From positions 10,604,501 to 10,668,500 of the forward strand of contig OX387200.1 of NCBI GenBank assembly GCA_947561715.1: 64,000 bases of DNA, read 5' to 3'. The DNA is from Ascidia mentula. Lineage: Eukaryota > Chordata > Ascidiacea > Phlebobranchia > Ascidiidae. A model generated the notes under the pieces. It saw only the letters and a program-made list of their open reading frames with translations. It was not told the origin of the DNA and did no database searches. Positions 24,801 to 37,300 of the stretch are shown one piece after another. Positions within the stretch are counted from its first letter, which is position 1; the number at the start of each line of letters is the position of its first letter. Made by a program: the position numbers and the translations under genes.

Positions 24801-26639
24801 CAATTCTGCTTAGGAAGGAATTCATCCCATAAACTACAACGTCGCTCTATTCACAATGCGGTAAACTCATTCACCCATGACGACATATCACGTGGTCTCG
24901 TGTATCTTGAAGTAGGTCACGTGAATCTGACAAACCAATCACATGTCGATGATTCATTCACTTACAGGTAAACCATGGCATCTGTTTTCCCGCAAGCTCG
25001 TCAGACCCAACAAAACACACTGCGCAATTCAAGGATTCTTTTATTTACATAGTTTTAATACCAACCTCAAACTAATTATGTGCTGATGAAAGGAAAAATC
25101 TTCCGCAAAAAAATAATCCGAAAGCATTTGGACATGTCTGTAAATTTACATGTAGGCGTGTTTTGTGTGGTCAAGTTTAAAAATTATATTTCCTTGTTGT
25201 GAATTGCATGCTGATCACAAATATTATTATTGACAAATTGTGTGTATGGGTTTTATCGCAATTTGTGTTAAAGGTTAAGTGTTGAGGATGGTTCCGTTCA
25301 ACCAGCGATTGGAAGTTTGGCATTCCGTATTGTGGCTCGGAACGACGATCAGCACTTTGACGTGCAAGGTAAAATCATGCACTTATTGTTTGCTTGTTTC
25401 TGTTGACACATTTCGGTAAAACACGCAGTATGCAATCACGACCTGCAATCTGCTTTGTTTGAACATTTGGTGTCTGTCATAAACCTTCTACCGCGTGCTT
25501 GTTATAAAACTTTACAGAAATTATTTGACCACGACTGGTGCAATCAAATGTTTGCGACCGTTGGTCCTGCGAGCCTTCCCCTAATGCGAATGAAGTACAG
25601 AGACGCATTTTTTCAAAATATTTGCAAAAAAATAGTTGTGTTGCGAAGTTTGTGAAGCGATTCACGAAAAATCTTCAAAAGTAAACATAAGATCGACGAT
25701 CATTGTTTTTGCAGCAAATTTAACATCTCCGATATTAAACGCCACTACGACAAATTACCTTTCCTCAACTTACGCTGAGACGACTGCTGCATCCATATTA
25801 CCTACCTCCCGATCACGTGATGTACAAACAACTCCAACTTCGAAGTCAACTACAATTTCCACAACTGAAACACCATCAGACGTTAGGAAGGTTGGAACAG
25901 ATAACTCCTTCATTTGGGTTCTGTTTCTTCATCAGAAAATTATGCTGTAAGTTTATTTAAACAGGAAGAAGATGTGGAGACGGCTGGGTTGCCCTGGTTG
26001 ATTCCACTTATCGTTGCTATTTGTATTCTCCTTATTCTCATCATTGCCTTCCTTGTCTTCTGTTGCATCCGAGAACGAAAGCTTGGTCCCGCCCATGTCA
26101 AAGGTCACGAGACTGCTGTCAAATCTCCGCAGACATCCCGAAAGAAACCGACGCATCGCAGTAACATTGACGCAAACACTCACGTAACTGTGACGTCACG
26201 AAACGACACAATCGAATCGTCACAAAGATGCCCAACCGCCGACGTAGTAGTAACTCCGTTGCGTAGTGCGGTACGTAACGATGATGATTACGACTCGGAC
26301 CACGGTTCGTTTGATGACGGTTACATGTCTAACTCCGTACCACGGGAAGGTTTACTTTCTGCTGCCGGATTAGCGAACTTTTCTCGTCTCCGTGCCTCCA
26401 CGGGTGTTTCTGCTTCCCTTCAAGGATTTCCTGAACCCCGGTTTAGTATGGACAGTGCCAATCGACCCATGCTTGCGAATGAACTTGTTCATTTATACGC
26501 ATCCGACGACAGTATTTTGTCTGACGAAGAAGAACCTTTCGAATCACGTGGTGTCACTGGGTCGGTTGGATCTTTGCCGTTACCTGGAACGAGAGGTCTA
26601 AGTATTGCTCCCGCGAAAGTCAACCAATATTGGGTTTAA
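12881..26639 (+). CDS. CSPG4: CSPG4/NG2-like transmembrane proteoglycan, about 42 exons
   Basis: CSPG4/NG2 is a cell-surface chondroitin sulfate proteoglycan that binds matrix and growth factors and signals through a PDZ-binding tail. The first exon (12881-12986) encodes a signal peptide. Exons at 13051-14871 encode two laminin-G domains, the first with FRGCIL and the second with FPGCI. About a dozen or more CSPG repeats follow from 14960 to 25370, recognisable by recurrent blocks such as FTQxDIN, VxFVHxGS and DLxYxVxxxPxxG. A Ser/Thr-rich stalk (25715-25890) precedes the last exon (25965-26639). That exon carries one membrane helix (LPWLIPLIVAICILLILIIA) and a tail of about 190 residues ending in QYWV, the same PDZ ligand as vertebrate NG2. 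I estimate about 2,560 aa; human CSPG4 has 2,322. A Ser-Gly pair beside acidic residues (DGSGSSED, near 20495) could carry glycosaminoglycan. One intron (24752-24813) is GC-AG. The donors near 13794 and 25890 and the small intron 22933-22989 are less certain. Confidence 0.9.
18276..18333 (-). ncRNA. Hammerhead ribozyme, left arm
   Basis: Read on the minus strand: stem I GCTGCA (18328-18333), core CTGATGA (18321-18327), stem II GACCT/AGGTC with a 3-nt loop, GAAA (18304-18307), stem III CAG (18301-18303) pairing with CTG (18284-18286), cleavage triplet ending in TC (18282-18283), and stem I closing strand TGCAGC (18276-18281). All conserved core bases are present. Fold inferred by hand. Confidence 0.8.
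18647..18704 (+). ncRNA. Hammerhead ribozyme, right arm
   Basis: Stem I GCTGCA (18647-18652), core CTGATGA (18653-18659), stem II GACCT/AGGTC (18660-18672), GAAA (18673-18676), stem III CAG/CTG (18677-18679 with 18694-18696), and predicted cleavage after C18698 in the GTC triplet. TGCAGC (18699-18704) then closes stem I with six perfect pairs. It lies in the sense direction of the CSPG4-like intron, so it could cut that pre-mRNA after intron transcription. Confidence 0.82.
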
Positions 26640-28359
26640 TAGAGATGTCTGTCGTTACTATTTCAATAATGTTAAAACTGACCAGGCAAAATTTTGGTTC
26701 TTTAAACCTGGATATTATGTTTTCCTATGCAATGCGCAAAAATCGTATGATCCATTTTTTACGTTTTTAGCTATTTAGCCAATCCTCTACTTCCTCGTTG
26801 AATCATGTGGTGCTTTGTAAATGTTTTTGATAGCGCGGCGTCTCATATATGGGTTATGTAGGTGGAATTTAAATCGTGTTTTTGTTATAATCATGTTACC
26901 TTGCCCTGTATTTTGTATAGTAAAGTTCCTGTTTTAAGTTACAGAAATGCCATCTTGCGTATCCGTAATTATGTAAAATTGTTTAAGATTTCCGGTCAAT
27001 AGTTTTTGTGATAGGTTAGTGTTTATAACAAGCATTCTATCATATAATATTTCAATATCGTCCCATGCCTGAAGGTCCATTTGTCGCCACTTGAGCTAAC
27101 TTGCAAGCTCAAAACTAGAAAAGTATGTTTTTTACCTTCAAGTATTTCAGTATTTTTTCCTTTTTTCGAGTGCCTTTTAATGTATTTGTTTATTGCAGCA
27201 GCAACAAACAACAACGCGAACAAATTTGTTGTTACAATTTGAAAGAAATCGTAAAACCTCCAATACAGCAGTATAGTTAGAAATGTCACTCCAGATGCCT
27301 CAACCGTTCTACAATATTAAAATTTGTTGTTTTTTTCGTGAATTACATATTACCACTTAACAACAAGTGGACAAAAAGTTTTGTTTTTCCGACTGTCTGT
27401 GAAGGTAATGAGAGCAGTAAAGTGCGCTTGTTACAGCTGATGACAATAGGTTATCGCCGCAGTTTTCGCTCAACGTCAATAAAGTTTTGTTTACTTTTGC
27501 AAACAAACGTTGTGCAAATTCTGCTGCATCCAGCAAACAGTTTAAGCTGACAGATCAACAGAATACCCGTGAAATTCCGCAGAAAAGCATTCAAGGGGTT
27601 GAAAAATTTTGTAATCTACGATTTATTGTATCGTGTATCTTGATAAAATCATTCACACGGGTGTGGGTTGGTGAAGGTTGTGCTGAGAGTTTCAACTAAA
27701 ATCTACGTTAGTAAAATGTTAAAATTGCAGAGAACTGTCGTGGATGGATAAAAAGCATGGTAACAAAATGTTACAGCCGTAATAACAATGGAAATATGTT
27801 AAAAAAGGTTTGTTGTGATTTCACATTCGCATCCCTAAAAAATAAAGAATCTAAGAAAAGAATCTTATTTTGTTCAAACCTGCAAGTTTTTGACCACAAT
27901 GTATTGGTTAAACAATTAAATTTCGTAACAGCAAAAAGACCAAAGGCCGACACCAATCAACTTGTGTTCTCTTATCTTTAAATCATTAACTGATTGTGCC
28001 AGGACGTGTATGATCCGGCATAAGCCCTACGTATTTGCCTTCATATAGGTAACTGACGCAGTCGCGAGCGATACATGAGATGTCGCGTTTTATGCGGATT
28101 GTTGCTTGTGTTTGCATATATTGTTGCGTAAGTCGAAATGCAAGCAAAGCGCGATGGCATATTCGATACAGAGGCAATTTTTATAGAACGTTCTCGAGTG
28201 AACAGTTGGGATTGTGTTAGCTTTTGCCTGATATATCATTTATCTCAGGAATTAAACCTGGTATGCCTAACCTAAGTGTGTTTTTAGTAGGTCTTTCTCT
28301 TTTTCTGAAGGCAAAACTGAAAAATCAAGAAACTGGGATTATCACGAAGAAAAGGAAAA
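26640..28359. other. Intergenic stretch, CSPG4-like to MAM gene
   Basis: The left part is the 3' flank of the CSPG4-like gene. One plausible minus-strand exon (27136-27308) is listed separately. A minus-strand open stretch near 27986-28177 resembles nothing I recognise. No RNA gene or complete repeat was found. The promoter of the MAM gene must lie at the right edge. Confidence 0.45.
27136..27308 (-). CDS. Possible exon of an unidentified membrane protein
   Basis: The minus strand has an acceptor (TTGTAG, just above 27308) and a donor (AAG/GTAAAA, at 27136) around 173 nt of open frame. The frame encodes a hydrophobic stretch with LTILLYWRFYDFF and then LFALLFVAAAIN, followed by a basic segment (KRHSKKGK). 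Two membrane segments are suggested. I could not chain it to other exons with confidence, and it may be a chance frame or a decayed gene. Confidence 0.25.
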
Positions 28360-31300
28360 ATGCGGCCAGGCGAGATATCTATTTTCATAGTCGCCTTGGT
28401 TGCACTGATGTTGATCAAATCCAGCTCATCCACCGGTAAGTGTTGAAACTTTCCGCAAATCATAACAAATTTTTCAGCACTAATTTTGACCTTTCAACGT
28501 GATAAACCAGATTTTTTTCTAACATCTGTAATATTACAAAGGTTTTTTTTGTATGGTTTCGGTTCAACACTATCGGCCTATAACACAACAATTCCTTTTT
28601 CTAAATGTGATGTTGTACAAGTTTCTGCCAATCATTTCTGTTTGCGTTAAACTCAACATAATATAACTGTGCCGTGACCATTGGGACATTTGCAAATGTG
28701 AGCGATGCAAACGTAAACGCCTTTTGTACCGTAAATCGTGTGTAATTGACAAGAAACAAAAGTGTGTCGTTGTATGTAATTTTTTGCGACCCAAAATGGA
28801 CACTCTAGCGACCTACAGTAGGTTCGCGACTCACCATTTGCGGACCCCTGATTTAAGAAACTGATGTAGATGTAGTTCAATGCTCCAATATTTGTACTTA
28901 TAGACGTGACCTGCGATTTTGAAATTGACGACAATTGTCTCACTCCTGATCCTAGCAACGTTTTACAATGGACAAGATTTAAAGGCGCAACAGGATCGGT
29001 TGACACCGGGCCTGATGTTGATCACACACTTGGAACAACTGCAGGTAAGCATTTAAAACTCTGCGTCCTTTAATTAAAATCAACTGAACTTCAGTGAACA
29101 ACCCATTCCTAATTTGAGCTTTTTATAATTTGGCATTGCAGACTGCAGATGTTTTTTGCACTGGCCACAGTAGTTAGCTATTGATATTGAAAGATCAGGT
29201 TTTGTTCAATCGTCACGCGTCAATGCATTCTCACCGATTGGGGAAAGTTAAATGATCGTCGGCGATAAAATGCTATGGCCAAAATTGGGTTGATTGTGAT
29301 ATTGTGTTGAACGTACACAACGCTAATAGCGAATACAACTACGAAGATCCAACGTCCAACTTCGCATAATTTTTGTATTGTTTCGTAATCTACAGTTAAT
29401 GTATTTATTTTATTCGCACACATTCGCACTTTGAAATATCTTGTATTTTATATGTTATAAAGCTATGATTTTAGAACTTAAAAGGACAACAGTAGAAAAT
29501 GTGACTTTGCAAACGCAAACGAGTACAAAAAATTGTGTTACAAACGCGAGGCAATTTAAACAAGTTGACACACCAAAAAATACGCCAGATATAGAAGTAA
29601 GCTCGTATATGCTAGTATGGTATTTTTTGCAGGTTACTACATGTACACTGAGGCCACTAGCGGTGCGGGTGTTACGCCGGGTGCTAAGTCCAAGCTTATA
29701 ACAACGTCAAAAGCTTTCACATCGGCGGGAAGCTGTACATGGTTTTGGTATCATATGTACGGTGCTGGAATGGGTATGTGCGACACACTCCCTATTTTTT
29801 CTTTATTCGAGAATATGATGTTGTAAGTATATCATACGGAATTTGTATAGCTGAAGCTAATACCTTCGACAGGGACGCTTAATGTTTACGTGAGAAAAAA
29901 AGGTGCTCCCCTTCCCGCTCCAACATGGTCCGTAGGTGGAGACCAGGAAAAGAGGTGGTACGCAGGTGCGGTAAACGTTCCATCCGGTCAAACGACAGAT
30001 CAGTGGGAAGCTGTTTTCGAAGGAGAGCTTGGCACCACATACCAAAGTGACCTTGCTATTGACGACGTCACCATTTCCGACCAACCATGTCCACCAATGA
30101 GTAAGAACATTACTTTTATTAAACTTTTTTTAATTTAACTATTTGAAAAACTTTATCGTAAACTATTTTTCTTTTAGGTGCTTGTACCTTTGAAACCGGA
30201 AATCTTTGCTTTTGGGCATCAGACAGATCAGCAGATTTTGAATGGACGGTGGGAAGTGGTACAACTGTGCCTGGTGGACCTTCGACCGATAACACAATCG
30301 GAACTTCCTTGGGTTTGTTAACATTTATTGAAAGCTTCAGCTAAGCCATGCGAATTGTTTCGAAACAAAGATTTGATTGTTTTCGATAACTATTGCGAAA
30401 GGTCAGATTACGCTGTACTGCACAGGTTTCTTGTACAGTTCGATGTAAAATATTTTCAAAATACGTGAGGTACATATCAAAATGTTTTGCTGGTCGTATG
30501 TTGTGCGGAACTCGTGTAGTGGTGACGAGGTGGAAGACTTTTCTTTTGTTTGCAGGCCAGTATATGTACGCTTTACCGGATCTTCGAAAACCTGGTGATG
30601 TTGCTCGTATTACATCAGCACTATTTAGTTCCACATCGCAAGACGTCAATTTGTGCCTTAAGTTTTGGTGAGATGAGTTAATATTGTATATCCATTTTGT
30701 AGCACTTTACGTTTGGAAGTGGAGCTATTGTAAAGCATTACCATTTTTAATAGTTTGCTGTTTTATAGCATATTGCTGCACTTGCCTACCTTCCGAGATT
30801 AGCTATGAGCTAAACAAAATTATTGTACCTCATAATGGCTGCTAAAGTAAGAAATTTTTGTCGAAGGTATTACATAAGTGGTAAGGACATTGGTGCCATC
30901 GAAGTGTTTTACCAAACGTCAGACAACTGGGCAAAACGCACACGAATATGGCAAATGTCAGGAGATCAAGGTGACACGTGGCACATGGGTGAAGTTTCAG
31001 TCAACAGTACAAGCAACAATTTTCGGGTATGATTGTGACGCAAACATAGATGTCAGAAATGAATATAACATAAATTTTTAAATAAACATAAATTATGGTA
31101 ATTTGGATGTTTAACGTGTAAGTTCCTTCTTTCCTAATCTTTTGTTGTTGAAGCAACACGTCACTCTTTGGGCTTCTGTATTTTGTACATAGATTGATTT
31201 CGAGGCGCGATTTGGAATCGGAGACATCGGTGCTCTTGCTATTGATGATATCAGCACTTCCGAAGAAAACTGCACAGGCACGAAAATGCTCGATATGTTA

Positions 31301-34300
31301 TTATACTTCGTTGGTTATTCACATTTAAACTATGGTTTGGCACCTTTTGCTTAAAAACAAAAGTACAGTTCAATACATCTTGTTCAGGATTATTTTTTTT
31401 TTGACAATCCAGTGAAAACCGGCGTAGTTTTACATAACACTCCATGTCTTACCACTAAAACCTTGCTGCTTCCCATCGTTAATTTAATTGCCACAGTTGT
31501 TTTGTGACGTCACGAAATATTCGAAACATTTACTCTTCAGGTCAACCAGTTGATGCAATTCTTCAGCGCAGCGGACCTTACCTCGTATATTCCTACAACT
31601 TGCCAAATTATGCTTTCGACATTCAAAATGCCAACGAGGCATATTTAACTGATTCTGGTGGAGAAAGGTTTCTTATGGTGTCGCCTGGGCTGACGGGAAC
31701 CCCAGGATCTGTTTCGTTTGAATCGGAATCGCAACCTTTTTACTACCTCCGTCACAGAAACTACTATTTGTATTTGGACCCCAAGGATCAAGCAGATCTC
31801 TACACCAATGACGCCAGTTTCATTCCTCGTGAAGATTTGTTTAACAAGGTAAGCCGGCGTTTTGATTGAACTTGCAGTGCAGCACAAGGAAAAGTCCAAA
31901 TGAATAAACTAGAAAGTTGTTTTGTGAGTTGTTCTCGCAAACCGCCCCATGACATGCGTTTATCGTTTATGTTCTTTGTGCAGGGATACACGGTATATGA
32001 ATCTCTCAATTATCCAAACCACTACATTCGTCATGACACGAACTTCAGACTTATGATAGCACTAGATGACAGCACTCAAACAATGCATGACGACTCAAGC
32101 TTTCAGCTCACCGATAGTAAGATTTTTTCCACAGTTTTTGGATTTGAAGCAAATTTTCGACTTTTATCAGTGTTTGCTGTCAAACTTTGTCACAAGACAA
32201 AATCTTTCAAAGGGATTTGGTTTGGCATGAAAAAGTGAAGGGGGTATAACGACACAAACTACTTTTGTATTCAAATAAGTTTTTTTTTCCAGCGAAACAT
32301 TATGCCGAGGCATCCAAAAAGCGTTGAACTTTTTTAAACACAAATTCGAATTTCCACTGCAACAATTACAAGGCCGCGCAGTTTGACATGGAAATGGATT
32401 TAATAAAACTTGAAAGTAAACTTGCGATGCCGCAACAACATTAGAACGGCGCACTTGGTGTGTCGCGACTCAACATTTAGGAAACTCCGAAATAAATGTA
32501 CTTCAAAACATTTTACGTTTATTTCATCGTTGTTATGATGTTAATTGTTTATTTGGTCATACATGACCTTTAAACTTCTTCAAAACACCTTGTTTGATGT
32601 TCCAATAATGAATAGTGAGCAGCAGTTTGCGACAAAATCGTCATCAGCCACCTGATTGCACTGGTGTGACTTGATAACATCATATTTGTTTCCTAGACCT
32701 TGGTCCATTTGATTGCGACTTTGAAGTCAGTGTGTGTGGTTGGACTAACGTAAGAGATGGGGATGATACAGACTGGGTTCGCCATAAAGGATCAACTGAT
32801 TCGGAACATACTGGACCTGAAGGAGACCACACGCATGGGAGTACGTTGACACCGTATTTGCATTAACACGGCACTGTATGAGTGCTTGAGCTTTTTACGA
32901 ATTAATGTATATTAGTAATTTTTCATATGTAACAGCTTTTTCTTTTCCTTTTTTTAAAGTATTTCACATTATAAATCATTTTTCTTTGCCTTAGATGTAT
33001 GTTTTAATCGTATGGACAAAATAAATGTTGTCTACGGTATTGTTCCAACTCCTGATTTTCACGACCCTCCGAACATCTGGAACTTCGGCAAGTAAGTTAC
33101 TGTGGTTGTGGGAATAAAGGGAGTAAAAGTATGTGTTACCAATATTATGTCTTTCATGCGTTATTCCAAACCTTGTTTGTTTATGTTAGATTTTTAGACA
33201 GTGAAATTGACAAGTGCGAATACGAATGTGCCCTGCAACCCCTTTGCGCAGCTTACTGTTTTCATGAAAATGCGATTACCACAGTGTACTCGGGATACTG
33301 TTACGGAAGGTAGGAAAAATAAATAAACTGTCATATAAACATGATCAATTCAAGCTCGTTTTGCTTTTTTTTAAATAATTTGTATCACGTTTTCCTTTTA
33401 CATAAACGTTTATGTTTCCAAAGTGTTTCCTTTCTAGTTCATATTTTAATATAAGTTGTAAATGAGTCATTCCATTAAAAGGAATAAAACCTGGTTTTGT
33501 AAATTCTTTTTCGTACAGTTTTGTGTTCAAATAATTGAGACAGTTTTTGTTTTTTACACTATTTGAGCACATAGGTAACTGCAAAACCTATTTTCATTTT
33601 TTTCTAAACGCTGTGCAAAATTAAACTAAAGTACTCATACAAATCTTAAAGGTCCAATGAAACAGACGTAGTAGTAGATCAGGAGTTGCATATTTCGGGA
33701 TTTCGCATGGATTGCGTTGAAGGATATTACATGTTTTTCGAAAGTTCCTATCCCAACGTTCCGGGCAACACAGCACAACTGATCAGTCCCTTGGTAGAGA
33801 CGATCGGAGGTAAAGAAGTATTTTAGTGTTTAACAGGAAAGTCCTCTCACTTTTTCCGCGGGCATGTACGTACTACAATCGTAAAAACTGGTCATCTAAT
33901 GTGTAAAAGATTTGCTGAAAATGCTGCCAGTAGTTGGTTGGATTATATTTGTAATGGTATTTTAATATGAGAGTTTGTGGCAATTGACATCAGTTTGTTC
34001 ACCAAACGTCAACATTTGTGAAACCTGCTGGATATTTTTTGTGAAATGTGAAGGAATTCCATAAAATTTGGAAATAAAAAGATCGTTTATCATTGTTTCT
34101 TGTACAGGCACAAAGTGTGTTTCTTTCTGGTATCACATGCATGGAGCAAATGCAGGGGCAATTAATATGTACGTTCAATATACCGACCTGTTACCTGATC
34201 AGCCAACCTGGTCGCGCCACGGAGCTCAGGGAAGATGGTGGAGATTTGGGGAGGTTCGGAAATTTGTTTTAATTTGTTATGCGCTCTTATAATGGAATAT

Positions 34301-37300
34301 TGCCACTGTGCAAAAAATATCGATACTCTTTCGAAACTTGGTTCCAAGATCGCTTCTTTTAGATTAACATTGAATCGACGAGTCCTTACCGAATCGTTTT
34401 GGAAGCTCAGGCTGGAGGTGGTGATTTATCCGACTTGGCGATAGATGACGTCACAATTACTGATGGAAATTGTCCTCCTGTAGGTTTATTTTGATTTTTT
34501 TTGCAACCAGAAATCGTTTTCTATTGAAAAGTTTTGCTACAGAGTCCACTATGCGACTTGGAAACAAGTTTATGTGGATGGGAAGGAGATGGCGGAGCTG
34601 ATTTCCTGTGGACGTGGAAGACGGGAAGCACAGGATCATCATCAACGGGACCTCCGTATGATCACTCCCTGCAAACAGCTTTGGGACACTATCTCTATAT
34701 CGAAACATCAAGCCCAAGGGTAATTTTGTATGAATATAATCACGTAACTTTTGCTTTATTACATCCAATTATACTGAAATCGTATGTAGTGTGTTACTTA
34801 CTTGACTCCACACACATTTAGAACACGTGCCTATTGCCAAACAAAGGTTTGAAAATAAATGCATCTTTAGGTGGTTGGAGATACGGCGAGGTTATATTCC
34901 CCCACGTACTCAGGCTCCGCAGACAGCAAGTGTTTTCAGTTCTACTATCACATGTACGGCACCACCATCGGATCACTGTCAATCACCTTAACGCACGGCA
35001 TCAACATCGGTACAAAATTTAACTGCTCTCTGTCATGAATGTTAAAAAATAACAATGCTACGTAAACTTTTCGTTGGATAACTTTCAACCAGGTCTTCCC
35101 ATATGGTACCGTGAAGGTAACCAGGGTGATAATTGGATGTTGGGACAGGCTACTATCACCTCTCCAGAAGATTTCGCAATTATGATCGAGGCTACTGTGG
35201 GCACAAATTATTTCGGTGATATTGCAATCGATGATTTGCTTTTAGTTGACGGACCGTGTAACGAGGTAATTATGTTTGTATCTAAACGAGTTATTATTCG
35301 TAGTTGGACACGTTCTTCTCGTCGAATTCTGTTGATTTAGTGTACACCCAATAATTGTGTTTCTTTGAAGGTATGTGATTTTGAACATCCTGAACCTTGC
35401 CTTTGGTATAATGTTCCTTTATCCGACAATTTTGATTGGAGTGAAGAACAAGGAAGGTATGTTAACGAAGGGAGAGGTCCCACGAAGGATCATACAACGC
35501 TTAGTGATAAAGGTTGGTTATTTGAATCTGCTGTAATGCTTAATTAGTTATTTCTATCAAATTTAATTTCAACTTAATTGTCGCTTTTGCTTCAGTTCTT
35601 ACTTTGTTATGTTATGGTGGTAAAACAAACACAAAGTACGATCATTTTCACACTACTGTAACCAGTGTGGTTTATGTGACTGACTTTACTAGTTTTCAGG
35701 TCTCGCTCCGGCTTATCAGGAAAAAAAGGAAAACGCAATGCCTTGACTGCGAAGCCATTATACCTTGTTACCGGTCTGATTTTATTTTTTTATTCAGGGA
35801 CGTATTTGAATGCTGATATGTTTGATTTGGTGCCTGGAAGTGTTGCTCAATACTCAAGTGAGTCGCTTTCACCATCTCCATCCAGTCCAGGTTGTGTGAG
35901 TTTTTGGTATTTCATGACCGGCTCCGATGTAGGAAACCTTGCAGTTGTTGTGGAAAGTGTCAACTCTGATGCCAGGTGAAAAAACGACACAATTCATTCA
36001 AGGTTCTTGCCCGTAGGGATGGACAATTCACAATAACGAATCCGGGAATCTAATCCTAAACATACGAGTTTGAAATGCTGATTTAAACCATTTTTGCAAG
36101 CTTTATGACTTATAAATAAGGCCATGATAGTTCAGCTAAAACAAACAGAGTTGGATTCGGTATTTTGGATTCAATTTACTCTAGCATTATATTTCCTTTA
36201 AAATTGATCATCCCTACTAACTTGCCAGGAAAGTGCTATAAAATCAGTTAAAAGATAAGTGCATCTAACAAAGTTTGTAAAATCGCTTGTTACCAAAATC
36301 ACTATTTTTTTACCTTGACTTGTGATCAAGGTACATCTTGTGGGAACTGACTGGGGATCAAACACCGAACTGGTTAAGGGCAACTTTGCCGATTGTAAGC
36401 AGCTACCACAGAAAAATTATCTTTGAAGCAACTTCTTCGGGTGGAAACAATGGTATGCAGAATTCTTCAAAATCCACTGTTTAAATTTCTGAACTTACCA
36501 TAACATAATTGTTTTTGACTTAATCCATTAATATATAATACTTACCAGCCATCATTGCAATTGATGACATCGCATTTGAAACCAACTACTGTGATGTGAG
36601 CCCAGTAGAGGCCACTCCACCAGATGTAGGCAAGACAACAGCCGAACCAGTAGCCACAATACCTCCTGTTACCAATGGCACTTCCGATTGCACATTCGAC
36701 AATGATATATGTAACTGGTACACAGACACAACTTTCGGCATATCATGGCTCAGGTAGAAGTTGTTCATTACTGTTAGCCTGTTTATTTGTTGTTGTCATG
36801 GAAACCATATGTCATGTAATTAGGTTTTAAACAGTTTGTTGCTGATTGGTTTTAGTTGGTGAGAAAAAATATGGCAAGATTTCGATTTTTGTGGTTTTTA
36901 CTGTTCGTTGTTTAAGACAAAAGGGAAACGATCCAACACCAGACACAGGACCAGAATCAGATCATACAACCGGAACAACTGCAGGATATTATCTCTATAT
37001 CGATTCCACTACTTCGAAAGGTTAGTTTACTTAACAATACTTGCCCCTAAACTTACATTGCTTTGTTCCAATGCCACAACAAAGGAGTAACAAAACCATG
37101 AACTGCGTATAATGGAAAACTACGTTTTTAGTGTATTTTTTGGGTACTTTAAATTTTTTGTTATCTCAAAGCATATATTTGTTGCAGAAGGAGATGTGGC
37201 TGTTCTCCTAGGTCCGCTTAAACAGTTAAACGGACAAAAAACAACTAAATGTCTCCGGTTCTGGTACCACATGTACGGCGAAGGAATGGGCGAACTGAGC

